Shown piece by piece: positions 11,762 to 22,399 of a DNA stretch of 64,000 bases; the first letter of the stretch is position 1, and each line of letters begins with the position of its first letter. Both the position numbers and the translations under genes were made by a program. The notes under the pieces were generated by a model. That model searched no databases, was not told where the DNA came from, and saw only the letters and a program-made list of their open reading frames with translations. The DNA is taken from contig CM030718.1 in the NCBI GenBank assembly GCA_017979445.1, positions 23,369,021-23,433,020 on the forward strand, read 5' to 3'. The DNA is from Akebia trifoliata (taxonomy: Eukaryota > Streptophyta > Magnoliopsida > Ranunculales > Lardizabalaceae).

Positions 11762-11824
<63 letters not shown>
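11760..11824. repeat. (CT)n(CA)n compound microsatellite
   Basis: About 12 CT units run directly into about 20 CA units. A related, shorter and interrupted version lies beside gene D near 37229-37280. Confidence 0.95.
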
Positions 11825-11827
<3 letters not shown>

Positions 11828-12099
11828 TCAAAGGAAAAGATAAGAAATCTTAAACTCAACATAAACAAACAACAACAATAAACTTAACACAGTCTTTTAG
11901 ATGCAGGGGAAGAAGATTCATACTTAAATAAAATTAAAATTAAACAGATACACCTTTCAATGAAAAAACACAAACCCATCATCACCCATCATCTCTAAAT
12001 ATGCCTCCACCGATCCAACCTCTCCAAAGCTTTTTAAAACAGTATAAATAAAAAAAAAGAGTCATGATAAAACAGACACCCCTGCTTCTACAACTTAAA

Positions 12100-12402
12100 T
12101 CAGATCTCATATACTACAAGACCCTCTCCCTGTAACTTACAGAGAAGGATATCACCCAATTCATCAATAAGAACAACATCTGCCCAATTCAAAAACCCCC
12201 AATGGATTTGGCTTTCTAGGACTTGGAGATTGTCCTCTGGAGCTGCAATAGATGAAGCAGAGCTTGGCTTCATCAACTTCTTCTTCCCCATCATCCACTT
12301 TTTCTTAGAAAACAAACCCATGATTGAGAAGACAATTTTCTTGAAAATTTTGGCTTTGATCTGTCCTCTCTTTGGTGGAAACCTTGCATTTCCCTGAGAC
12401 AT
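12100..12402 (-). CDS. Small basic plant protein, copy B (100 aa), function unknown
   Basis: A 100-residue single-exon relative of copies A, C, D and E, closest to D. The start is the ATG at 12400-12402 (MSQGNARF). In D this Met is internal and translation starts nine residues earlier with MSIKPIS; in B a small deletion removed that upstream ATG, so B is N-terminally shortened. Visible blocks: FPPKRGQIKAKIFKK at residues 8-22; the hydrophobic VFSIMGLF; a Lys-rich linker; SSASS in place of SDSS; and a C-terminal block with LNWADVVLIDELGDILLCKLQ at about 71-91. A TATAAAA box lies about 65 bases upstream. Function unknown. The intact frame argues that it is, or recently was, a gene. Confidence 0.6.
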   Translation of the reverse strand: MSQGNARFPPKRGQIKAKIFKKIVFSIMGLFSKKKWMMGKKKLMKPSSASSIAAPEDNLQVLESQIHWGFLNWADVVLIDELGDILLCKLQGEGLVVYEI

Positions 12403-12466
12403 TGAATTAGATATAATTAATTGAAGCTTGGTGAAGATGAAGAAAAGAAGAGAAGAGTACGTTGGG

Positions 12467-12473
12467 TTTTATA
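12467..12473 (-). promoter_or_regulatory. TATA box of gene B
   Basis: TATAAAA on the minus strand, 65 bases upstream of the ATG, with a purine/pyrimidine-skewed leader between. Conserved in position and context with gene D (37927-37933). Confidence 0.6.
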
Positions 12474-12932
12474 GGAATCAGAGTTTTAAGAACGGAAATT
12501 TCTTGGTGGGTAATGTCTCCAAGAACATTTCCTGAGACTAACTTTCAGTTTGGGACACGTCGTATAAACTTAAAAGACTATTTTCCACCATTTTGGTGAT
12601 CCTTCATTGTAATTGGGACACGTGGATGGATCAGTGTGGTGATTTGAGTCTTTATTGTATACATTCAGGAGGAAGTTTAAAGTGGATGGATCGTTTGATA
12701 GAAAAACGATCCTTTGGTAAGATTTTAACTCTTACCAAGAGTCGTTGAGCTCAAAAGTATTACCACATTGGTAAATCCAACACCACAACAGCCCTCTAGA
12801 TTTAATGGAAAAATTGATATTAAATTTTTTTTTTAATTTTTTGCTTCATCCAAGGTTTTTAAAATGGACAACTACCAATCTTCCATGAAACTCTCAAATT
12901 TAAAATTAAATGGTGAAATATATATATATATA

Positions 12933-13319
12933 GGGAGCGGTTCGGCAGCCCTAAAGTTTGCCAAGTTAGGTGCCAAACATTTTTTGTAAATCACTTTTGA
13001 AGGGGTTAAAAGTTTTGGAATAGGCTGATTTTTTGTGAGGATGATCTCTACGGTGAAGAGATCATTCTCACAAAAAATCAGCTCATTTTGAAACTTCTAA
13101 CCCTAGTTTACAAGTTGAAGAATCGTGGATCGTCCAATTTTTATAAATTACTTTTGATGGGGTTAGAAGTTTTGGAATATGCTGATTTTTAGTGAGGATG
13201 ATCTCCTCATCATAGAGATCATCCTCACAAAAAATCAGCTCATTCCAAAGCTTCTAACCCATATTTTGAAAAATGTTTGGCACCAAACTTGTCAACTTTA
13301 GGGTTGCCAAACCGTCCCC
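12933..13319. mobile_element. Serial-hairpin MITE, copy 1 (387 bases)
   Basis: Long inverted ends: GGGAGCGGTTCGGCAGCCC on the left, and a right end whose complement reads GGGGACGGTTTGGCAACCC. Inside are two separate hairpins of about 100 bases (near 13007-13110 and 13158-13255), each built on GATTTTT-GTGAGGATGATCTC paired with GAGATCAT-CTCACAAAAAATC. Inserted in a TA run, so the target duplication is ambiguous but compatible with nine bases. Same length and ends as 43385-43771. Absent from the other Y block. Confidence 0.8.
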
Positions 13320-13338
13320 ATATATATATATATATATA

Positions 13339-13925
13339 GGGTAGCGTTTGGAGGCCTTAAAAAGAGCCAAACATTTTTGAAAACATGGGTTCGAAGTTTT
13401 TGAATGGGCTGATTTTTTGTGAGGGTGATCTCTATGATGAAAAGATCATCCTCACCAAATATCAGTTCATTTCGAAACTTTTAACTCTAATTTACAAGTT
13501 GAAGAATCGTGGATCGTTTTATTTTTGTAAATCACTTTTGATAGGTTTAGAAGTTTCAGAATGGACTGATTTTTGGTGACGATGATCTCCTCATCATAGA
13601 GATCATCGTCACAAAAAATCAATCAATTCCAAAACTCCTCATCATAGAGATCATCATCTCTTTTATGAGAAGATCATTTTTGAAAAAATATCAGCCCAAT
13701 CTGAAACTTCTAACCCCATCAAAACTGATTTTGAATGTGGACCATCATTTTTTACTAATAATTTATAAATCACTTTTGACAGATTTAGAAGTTTTAGATT
13801 CAGTTGATTTTTTGTGAGGATGATCTTCTCATCATAGAAATCATCCTCACACAAAAAAATCAGCTCAATTTGAAACTTCCAACTCATATTTTGAAAAATC
13901 CTTGTTTTTACATATGTTTTCACTT
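13339..13925. mobile_element. Serial-hairpin MITE, copy 2 (rearranged)
   Basis: Starts GGGTAGCGTTTGGAGGCC after the same TA run that borders copy 1. It holds three to four units of the GTGAGGATGATCTC...GATCATCCTCAC hairpin. The right part matches the hairpin element of block Y2 (to TTTTGAAAAATCC). Clear matching terminal repeats are not seen, so it is probably a composite. Confidence 0.6.
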
Positions 13926-14318
13926 ATGTCCCTTGATCTGCCCTTTATATATATTGAATTATTTTTTAAAATTCATAGAATTTTATCCTCTACAGCCATG
14001 TGTTTTTGTTGAAACCTACAAAACTTCAAAGAAGTAGAAAAATGAGAAACAAGGACAGGTAAATGAGAGTGAAAAGAAAAAGAAGAAGAAGGAATATGAA
14101 CAATTGGAGGAGGAGACGCAAATCAGATTTGATAGGGGATGGTGGGTGAAAGCACTAAAGTGGTTGAGACGAGCAACTAGATGGGTTCAAATAACGCATA
14201 TCACTTTGATTTTCGATTGGTTTCGTATTCTTGAAATATATAAAACCTAAATAGTAATCTATTTAAATAAACAAAAATTAGAAGGACTTATCAATTTGTA
14301 ATTGAGACACGAAGAATT

Positions 14319-14323
14319 ACTTA
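14319..14323. other. Target-site duplication of solo LTR, left
   Basis: ACTTA, repeated exactly at 16114-16118 immediately after the LTR. Confidence 0.9.
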
Positions 14324-16113
14324 TGTAGACACCCGAATTTGAGCGGGCCCTCGATGTAAGATGCCCTCAAAAATCGAAAATTGGAATGGGCCCTGAAGCC
14401 CAAACCTACACGAAATCCAATACGTTTCAATTAATAAAGGTTCGAGGCCATTTACGTGGCCCATGGACCCGCACACCTCACCACTCTCATACATCCTTAA
14501 AATCAACCCAATCCAACTTAAACCCAATCCAACATAAACCCAACCCAACACTATTCTACAACCTAACCCAAATCTATCACCTAAGCCCAAAACCCTACCC
14601 AATCCATTATCTAAGTCTACAACCCTACCCAATCCACCACTAAAGCCCAAAGCCCACTTCACTACCCAAATCCAATCCAACCCATCATCATCACATCACA
14701 CCAATCACCAAGAGATGACACATGTCATCATCTTGTTCCACCTCCCTCATCTAATCAACTCAACCCATAACCCTACCCTAACCTAACCTATTCCCCATCC
14801 TCTCATCATCAACAACCCACAACTCAACCCATAACCCTACCCTAACCTAACCTATTCCCCATCCTCTCATCATCAACAACCCACAACTCAACCCATACCC
14901 TATACACCCTAACCTATCCCTCATTCTTTAACCACCCACATCACAACCCTTAAAACACTCCCATAAAATCACCTCAACCCATACCTCCCATACTCTTCTC
15001 TCTAATCATCTAACCACCATCACCAATCAACCAATCTCTCCACCTCCCCATTTGCCACATGTCATCATCCCTTCAATCCTCTCAAAATCAAACCAATCAC
15101 CACTCATCTCTCCAAATCAAACACCATACTTCTTCAACCATCTCAACACTCCTTCTCCAAAAAATTCCCTTACACCACCACTCCTCCCATCAACCATCAC
15201 TCATCTCACCCCACCAAACACTCTACCCAAATGGATTTGGGTAAGATCCAAACCATTTGGGTTAAAACACAACCCATTTCCATCATTACAAAAATACCCT
15301 CATTTTCATCTCAAATTTCATACCCTTCTTCTCTCAAACCCATGCCATTAGTCACTATTCTAAATCCGCACCCTATTATACCCCTAAAATACCTCCCAAC
15401 TTCTATAAAAACCCCTCCATTCTCCTCCTACACTAACTAATGAAAATTTGAGAAAAAATCATAAAAACACTACAACTCTCTACTTTACTCTCTTCACTAC
15501 ACTCAACCCTCTCTCATCTCATCTCAACACTCTACTCTCAACACCTCACTCTCAACTCCACTCAATCTTCCACAACTTCAAGCAAGTCCAAGTCAACTCA
15601 AGGGAAGCACATTTGAAGATCAATTCGAGGACAAGGTGGGTTCAACAAAAGGAACACCCCCTCCACATCCCCTCTTCTAATTTCCCCTTTCCCACACATT
15701 TGCACACACCACCATGGGTTAAATCACAAGAGGGCCCCTTCTATATAAGGGTGCCCTTAATGATTGAATCCAATATTGAAGTCCCTCATATTTGAGGGCA
15801 CATATCGATATTCTCTTTTTTTTTCATTTTTATTTTTTTTATTTCCAAAAAATCGAATCCGAGGTTACCACATCACGTGGATGGAGTAGGGTGCCTAACA
15901 CCTTCCCTACTCCATAAATGGACCCCCTTACCTTGAATCAAGGTTGGACCATACACCTTATCTTACGAGAGTCAACAAAAAAAATGACATGATTTTTCAA
16001 AAATATAAATCCGGGTGACCATTCACACCCCTTTACCAATTTGAATGGTGGCGACTCCAAAACACCCCAAAGTGGAGGGATGTTTGAAAGACATTCGAAA
16101 TCCCGTGTCCACA
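14324..16113. mobile_element. Solo LTR of a Ty3-type retrotransposon
   Basis: A 1790-base insertion bounded by TGTAGACACCC at the left and GTGTCCACA at the right (TG...CA), flanked by ACTTA on both sides. The paralogous Y block (around 39352-39364) reads AATTATTTATCCTTAAAA across the site, which is the uninterrupted target. Only one LTR and no internal coding region is present, so it is a solo LTR left by recombination between two LTRs. The C-rich upper strand makes several spurious proline-rich open frames. The TGTAGACACCC start and the TGGTGGCGACTCC motif near the end suggest a Tat/Ogre-type Ty3 element, from memory. Confidence 0.88.
14757..14899. repeat. 64-base tandem repeat inside the solo LTR
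   Basis: Two identical 64-base units (14757-14820 and 14821-14884) followed by 15 bases of a third. Each includes an ACCCTACCCTAACCTAACC stretch. Confidence 0.95.
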
Positions 16114-16619
16114 ACTTATTCTTAAAATCAATTTCACCTCCTTAGGATATTCTCCTTTGTGCAGTTGGTCTCCAAGATTCAACAATCACACTTTGTTAAT
16201 CGTGTACTCGAAAGTACTAGATTTACAATTGAATAAGATTAGACTAATTATTGAACAAACAACAGGAATAGTTCAAAGAGAATAGTAGCACAGTTGGTAA
16301 TATGAAGAAGAGACGTAGAGAGAGAGAGAGAGATTGGAAATCATTTAATGTGTATCTCAAACACTATGACAAGACCTCTTTTATAGCTAAGAGGCCCAAC
16401 GATATAGAAAAGCTTAACAAATCAAATGTCAATAGATGCAACCTGCTAGAAAATCTTAGTTGAACACAACTCTTTTCTTTATTTAATGTGAGACTAAATA
16501 TTTGGAAAGTTGCCTTTACAACTCTCAAAATATTTGGAAATAACTATGAATCAAAATAAATTTAAAGAATTGAAATCAATGAATTACAACACCCTCGACA
16601 TAAAGAGAAACATTTCCCA

Positions 16620-17165
16620 TACTAACTTAGTAAAGATTTTAAGTCTTACTAAGGGTCGTTATACTCAAATGGATTACCACATTAACAATCGACAACCACA
16701 ATCCTTCAAATTTCATCGAAAAATTCAACTCCAAAAGAAAAAAATAATTTGTTTAGGGGTTGGATCCAAGGTTCTGAAAATGGACAACTATTAGACTTTC
16801 ACTCAACTCCAAGATTTAAAATTAAAATTTAATTGGTGTAAAATAACTTTTTTTGAAAGAATAATGTTGAAGTAACCTCAAGATTGTATCTCATATCCCA
16901 CATCTTGATGTGAAATTATGCATGAAACATATATGCCTTCATTGAAATATAAGTAAAAAAGCATACATGATTCCCACATACTTTCATGTTAGGATGTGCG
17001 ACATGAAGTACAGTCTTGAGGTCATTCCAGCACGAGTCTTTTTGAAATCCTTTTTTTTTTTTTTTTTTTTTTAATTTCATAGAATTTTGTCCACTAAAAT
17101 TATGAAGCATCAAATCATGTTTTTTTATGTCGAAAGATAAGACTAAGGGTGAAATCATTACTAAC
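16620..17165. repeat. Dispersed repeat K with a nested MITE
   Basis: Begins CTAACTTAGTAAAGATTTTAAGTCTTACTAAGG and contains the family signature GGTTCTGAAAATGGACAACTA and AATTTAAAATTAAAA. It resumes after a nested element (16868-17042) with CATAGAATTTTGTCC and GCATCAAATCATGTTTTT. A nested pair in the same arrangement is in block Y2 at about 39690-40115. Confidence 0.65.
16868..17042. mobile_element. MITE nested in repeat K
   Basis: Inverted ends: GTAACCTCAAGATTGTATCTCATATCCCACATC pairs with the complement of GATGTGCGACATGAAGTACAGTCTTGAGGTCATT. Further copies are at about 39810-39985 (block Y2) and 57598-57745 (beside gene E). The last is absent at the matching place beside gene C (near 28040). 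Confidence 0.65.
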
Positions 17166-17901
17166 ATAGTAAAACTAATCGGACTCTAAAATAACTTCAA
17201 TAATTTTTATAAAATTATCTGTACGAATTGGATTCATTCTAGAAGGATGAACCAATTCGAATTCGAACATAGAGAAACCACTAATCAAATACACCTGGGA
17301 TTAAGCAAATGAGCGTATTTTGGTTATAAAAGAAGCTTTTAAGGGTATTTTCACTAAAAATATATGTATAAAATTTTTAAAGTATAACGGCACACGTTAA
17401 CAAGACCCTTTTATTTATTTATTTTTTTTTTTTTTTAAGGCCCATTTAATAATGTGAACTACAAGAAAATCCATCAAAGATCCTCTAAAGGTCCCACATG
17501 TTCGGCTCCAAGTAAGACAAGTTTGCGTCCAGCTTCACGTCATGACGATATCCCACTGGTCCTCAAAATCTCAATCATTGGTCACTCGGGATTTGAATTT
17601 CATTAAATTTTTTTAATCATTAACTCTTGAGTTTATTTTTAGACACGTGTAAGTAACTTAGTGGAAAATTCTTTTCGTGAGTTTCACGGCACCTGTTGAG
17701 ATAATAGACCCACCACATTTATTGGTCTTTAATTACTTAAGAATCATTATATTACCGCATCAACTTTTAGTAATTCCGTCCCATTTCATGTGTCAATTCC
17801 CAACGAATTAACATACTTATCTTGGGGGGTGGCGTTAGCAAAAATTAGTTTTGGTTTAAAAAATTATAAATATTTTTATTTATTGAAATTATCTAAATCG
17901 G

Positions 17902-17906
<5 letters not shown>

Positions 17907-17964
<58 letters not shown>
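17907..17964. repeat. (TA)n microsatellite
   Basis: An uninterrupted run of about 29 TA units. The matching place in block Y2 (near 40860) lacks it. Confidence 0.97.
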
Positions 17965-17966
<2 letters not shown>

Positions 17967-18117
17967 ATTATAAATATTTTTTGATTGGTGGATAAGTGAA
18001 AAATTAATCGAGAAACAAACCAAAACAAAAAACAAAAACCTAATCTAATTGACTAAAACGGTCTCAACTAACGTTTTTGTCAATTTAGACAATATTTTAA
18101 AAGTATCATTTGAGATG

Positions 18118-18120
<3 letters not shown>

Positions 18121-18159
<39 letters not shown>
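18121..18159. repeat. (TC)n microsatellite
   Basis: About 19 TC units, reduced to TCTGTCTCTG in block Y2 near 41046-41056. Confidence 0.97.
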
Positions 18160-18162
<3 letters not shown>

Positions 18163-19074
18163 GTGTGGACCATACAGAGAAGGAAAAGGAAAGATCCCAT
18201 GCCACAATCAGACCTATTATCAAATAATCCCTAAAAAATCTCTAGCTTCTTTCCTAGAAATTACATTTGTGACTTAATAAATCCCCCCATTGATGACCAC
18301 CACCAATTATAATTCTGACAAAATTTCTCCAATTTTGTGATTTTTAATAAATTGAAGGCCAAACACTCATGTATTGAAAAAAAAAAAAATCAGTGAACCT
18401 ATTAAAATTCTCATTTCGGTGCTCTATTCATTTTAATTTCAAACTCTTTTTAAAATTAAAACATTTTATGTAAATGAGAATTTTTTTTATTATTTTATAA
18501 AAATAAAAGTAAAAAATAAAAAATTACTGCTCTGCTTACATAGGTACTTCACAATTTTATTGGTTTATATTTTGTACCTTTGTGTGGCGAAGACGGCACA
18601 TGCAAAGGGTAAAAGCCACTAAAATTTTCAAACTCGAAGGCCCACTTTACTTTAATGATAGTGCTGCGAAGAGAAACCCTTCTCGTCATAAAACACATGT
18701 TGATTTAAATTTATTTCACTTCCCTTCATTTCAATAAAAATTAAAAACACCTCCTTGAAAATGCCACGTGTAATCCAATGAAGAGGGTTTCTTCAAAATT
18801 TTAAAGCGGATACCTGCTTCAAAGTTTTTCCCATGCCTCTAAAGTTGTCCAAGATAAGGTTCCTTCAACGTTGTACACTTTTTTCAGATTCTATTTGTCG
18901 TTCCTATTTTGTAGTACGGATTCTCTTTCATTCGGCCAAAACTTAGAACCTTTCACACCATATTAAGTAAATTGATCATGAAATGTTGGGTTTTTTTTTT
19001 TTTTTCCTTCTATCAAGTTGATCATAAAATGTTTCATAATACATTATATCATCTAGAGTCATTGTAAAAACAAT

Positions 19075-19425
19075 GCAACATTAATAAATTTTCAAAATAT
19101 GGATTAGAAGTTTTGGATTGAGCTGATTTTTTGTGAGGATGATCTCTATGATAGGAAGATCATCCAAAAAAAAAAAAATCAGTCCAATCTGAAACTTCTA
19201 ACCCCATTAAAAGTGATTTAGAATGTGGACCGTCGATTTTTTGCCAATTTTTATCAGTAATTTGTAAATCACTTTTGATGGATTTAGAAGTTTCTGATTG
19301 AGCTGATTTTTTGTGAGGATGATCTTCTCATCATAGTGACCATCCTCGCAAAAAATCAGCTCAATCCAAAACCTCTAACCTATATTTTGAAAAACCATTG
19401 TTTTTTCATATGTTTTTACATATAG
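19075..19425. mobile_element. Serial-hairpin MITE, copy 3
   Basis: Two hairpin units (about 19100-19205 and 19278-19380). The outer sequences TTTTCAAAATATGG and CATATTTTGAAAA-like are inverted. Related to the right part of copy 2 and to 38420-38950. Confidence 0.6.
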
Positions 19426-19734
19426 CCCTTGAACAGCCCTTTAAACAAACCTGCAACTTTTGCTTAAATGTCTCTTATGATAAAACAAAACATAAAAAAG
19501 AGTATAAAAACTATTGTTTCGGCCGTGTTTGTTTCTTCTTTATATTATCCAAACCAAGGTGTAAGATATGCTATCCACATCTTCAGCGTCTCTCACCAAA
19601 TTAATATTTAATCAATTTTGCGGGTTCCCTTTTCCCAAATCTCTTTCATCAAAATGTATTAGGTGAAAATACTATTGTAAACCTACTTTAGCTTATGTAG
19701 TTCATCCAAATTCTTAGAACCCAATTGAAAAATA

Positions 19735-20070
19735 TTTTACTTACTAAGTTAGATCTTAAGCCTTACTAAGTGTTGTTTTACTCAAACACCACAACCCTCT
19801 AAATTTTATGGAAAAATTCACAAAAAAAAAAAAAAAATGTAATTCAAAAAAAATTTCTTTTAGGCTTGATAATAGTTCTTAAAATGAACAACTACCTAAC
19901 TTCCACCTAACTCCAAAATTTAAAATTAAAATCCAACAATGAAAAAATAATTATTTTTGGTTTCAAAGTTCATAGAATTATGTCCTCTACAACCCTAAAG
20001 TATAAGATCAGGTTTTTTGATGTCACAAGGTGAACCCAAGGACCCTTAGTAAGGCTAATTAGAATCAATC
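19735..20070. repeat. Dispersed repeat K
   Basis: From ACTTACTAAGTTAGATCTTAAGCCTTACTAAG to CAAGGACCCTTAGTAAGGCTAATT. It carries the AAAATGAACAACTACC and CATAGAATTATGTCCTCTACAACCC signatures. Ends are inverted. Confidence 0.65.
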
Positions 20071-20536
20071 TAGTACATAAAAATTTGAAAAACACTTTTC
20101 TGACTAAACAAAATTCATAAAATAATTTAGTAAGGCTAGTCTGACTCATAAAAATTCTTCTTCAACAACTTATGTCATCTCCTCAACAAAGAACAAATTA
20201 AGATAGAGATCAATCAAAAATTATTTTTTTTATGGATCATTTGCAGAGTCATATGACAATGAAAACTTTCTTATTTTAATTAGTATTTAATTTAGTGCAT
20301 TAAGATTTATTTTGTAATACAGATTTTGAGGTTTAAGTTTTATATAAGTTCATATTTGAATTATTTACTACATTATAGTAGACTTGCATTAGTATTTGAA
20401 AAATGATATAGTCAGGATTAATGTCAGACAAACAACATGGATGGTAATCTTGCAAGGGTTTCCACTGCATGATCATAGAAAATCATATTCAGGATATGTA
20501 AAACAATTTTTGATGCGGCCAAACAAACCCTTCAAG

Positions 20537-20600
20537 TTGACCTACTTCTTAAATCAGATTTCATCATCTACAAGACCAGAAGTTTGTAACTTACATTGAT
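20537..20600 (-). pseudogene. Small basic protein gene, relic G (C-terminal end only)
   Basis: About 60 bases match the last codons and stop of gene E almost exactly (AAATCAGATTT-CATCTACAAG, then ACCAGAAGTTTGTAACTTA). The upstream coding part is replaced at about 20598 by an unrelated hairpin sequence. Sequence at 19440-19510 also matches the region before gene E at 55290-55360, so G belongs to another decayed S-plus-gene unit. Confidence 0.6.
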
Positions 20601-20725
20601 GTGGTAGGTGTAAGAGTCATAGATTTTTTCTCTTGCGATACAAACTGTACACGTTTTATGGGGATGTGCAATTGTGTATCCCGAGGGAAAAATCTACGAT
20701 TTTTGCTGGGTACACATCAGTTGAG
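20590..20725. mobile_element. Small hairpin MITE
   Basis: GATGTGGTAGGTGTAAGAGTCATAGATTTTTTCTC pairs with the complement of GAAAAATCTACGATTTTTGCTGGGTACACATC. The core reads TTATGGGGATGTGCAATTGTGTATCCCGAG. It truncates relic G. Confidence 0.5.
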
Positions 20726-20769
20726 TTTTTGAGTTACCTATGGGCTTAAATTACAAAATCATTACACTT

Positions 20770-20890
20770 TTTATAACGTGTTGCCTTAAAGTTGGTGCTC
20801 ATTATTTCAAATGATAGATCAATGACATGGATGGGTAGATATCATCATCATCAAATCTTTATAAGGAACCTTTTCAAGTTGGCTAAGTTA
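20770..20890. repeat. Inverted fragment of block S
   Basis: Reads as the reverse complement of the end of block S: GATATCATCATCATCAAATC...TTCAAGTTGGCTAAGTTAATT mirrors 6995-7070. It is the only copy of this block in this orientation that I found. Confidence 0.6.
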
Positions 20891-20959
20891 ATTCAGTCAA
20901 CTATTATTCCAAGTTGAAGCCTATGGAACATTTTAATGGCTTCATCATAAGCGAATACA

Positions 20960-21890
20960 TTTACAATTGGACATTTCTATGAATTTTCCCTCCTCAAAAT
21001 CATAAATGAAGGCAATATTGATGGTTCACTACCATAGAAGTGGGCCATCAAGTTTGAAAGTTCTTGATGAGGTTCCTTACCCTCTCCACCTATCAACAAG
21101 CCCGGCTATAATAATAATAATAACAACGAGTAAAGGAGAAAAAATTCTAGTTCCATCCAAACCGATGAGATGGGAAGATACTTTCTAGGGATGGACTGCC
21201 AACCCTCTCAGCGGTAGAAATAATGCGTGAAATATAAAATCTAGATTAGGATTATATTAGATTATCGATTACTATTTCTTTTGAATTAGGATTATGACAG
21301 TTTAAATTGACCACTCGTCATTTTTCAATAGGGATGTCCATCTCTAGGCCATGGGTCATTTCTTGCATTTGTTCCTTTCACATTGAATATTATGTACTTG
21401 TTGAAAACCAAATGAAACAGTGACCTATAGTTCTCAAAGACATTCATTAGGTCTTGGTGAGACCTTGCGGAACTAAGATTGTTGACCTAATAAATGTCTT
21501 TGAGAACTAAGTGAAATAAAAGGTGAGTTTGAACGTTCTTAAGAAGATCAAATGTCACACAAGAATGTAGATCGGAAAAATAAAATTTTTAAAAAGAAAG
21601 AAGAAATGAACCGTTGCATTTTAATTTAAAATTTGGGAGTTTGGTATCGGTACATTTTTAAATTATTTGATCATGCCATATTTTTCTTATAAATCTAATC
21701 TACACCATAGCCATGAAATCTAGGGGGTTTGGTGTTGTTTGGCCAACATGACGATTCATGTGGGTCCATCGACTTTTACAATTATTGTGGCTGTTATGTG
21801 GTTCTAGGTTACTATTTCAAGGAGAAAAAACATAGGGCTTTAATCCAAAGGTTTATGAATTTAGTTTCTCAGTCTTGGTTCAAGGAAAAA
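20960..21890. other. Intergenic; one 24-base hairpin only
   Basis: No gene recognised. Around 21433-21505, GTTCTCAAAGACATTCATTAGGTC and GACCTAATAAATGTCTTTGAGAAC form an inverted repeat with an approximately 25-base loop. Short open frames here have no domain features. Confidence 0.4.
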
Positions 21891-21894
21891 AGAA

Positions 21895-22310
21895 AGTTTT
21901 TTTTAAGTAAGACTATCCTTATTAAGTTAGTAAGATTTCAAATCTTACTAAGGTCCTTAAGCTCACCATGTGGCAATCAAAAACATGATCTAATTTGATA
22001 GAATTGTAAAGGACAAAATTCTATGAGATTTGAAAAGAATATTTTGTTTTTTTTTTTTCTTTAAAGTTGTTTTTTGCTGTTGAATTTTTAATTTAAATTT
22101 AAGAGTTCGGAAGCCTTCCATTTTCAAAACCTTGGATCAAGCCCTTTTTTTTTTGTAAACTTTTTATTTATTTATTTTTGGATCTTACATTTACATGAAA
22201 GCTAGAGTGCCGTCCATTTTCAAAACCTTGGATCAAGCCCTTTTTTTTCTAAACTTTTTATTTATTTATTTTTGGATCTTACATTTACATGAAAACTAGA
22301 GGGCTGTGGT
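21895..22310. repeat. Repeat K fragment followed by a 98-base tandem repeat
   Basis: The reverse K signature (AAGACTATCCTTATTAAGTTAGTAAG onward) ends in CCATTTTCAAAACCTTGGATCAAGCCC. The stretch from that phrase through GGATCTTACATTTACATGAAA is then duplicated (starts near 22117 and 22215). Confidence 0.6.
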
Positions 22311-22399
22311 GTTGGATAGCCAATGTGGCAATCCTTTGAGCACGACCCTTAGTAAGATTTAAAATTTTACTAAGTTAGTGAGGAAAGTGTTTTGCTTTA

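Larger units (their letters stand above)
10706..18990. repeat. Segmental duplication block Y, copy 1
   Basis: Collinear with about 36567-42430. Shared landmarks are the AAGATGGGGCTAATCATGAGAGG start, the AGTGGAGAGA tract, gene B/D with its CT/CA microsatellite flank, the hairpin elements, a CGCATATCACTTTGATTTTC region, and the GACACGTG-containing stretch at 17.6 kb. Copy 1 additionally holds hairpin element 12933-13319 and solo LTR 14324-16113. Copy 2 holds solo LTR 41551-42210. The stretches around the listed elements (11100-11750, 12480-12900, 16120-16600, 17200-18990) show no further gene. Confidence 0.8.

Noticed and set aside
12933..13925. Regularly repeated GATGATCTC units as a CRISPR array
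   Set aside because: The repeats are palindromic hairpins of irregular spacing in plant DNA with transposon termini, and nothing else resembles CRISPR.
14757..14899. CCCTAACC-like repeats as an interstitial telomere
   Set aside because: The motif is part of a longer 64-base unit inside an LTR and is not a run of seven-base telomere units.
14321..15795. Several open frames of 60-119 codons rich in Pro, Thr and Ser
   Set aside because: They lie wholly inside the solo LTR and exist because one strand is very C-rich and low in stops; no domain or conserved start.
17790..18234. Frames containing long Ile-Tyr and Ser-Leu runs
   Set aside because: They are translations of the (TA)n and (TC)n microsatellites.
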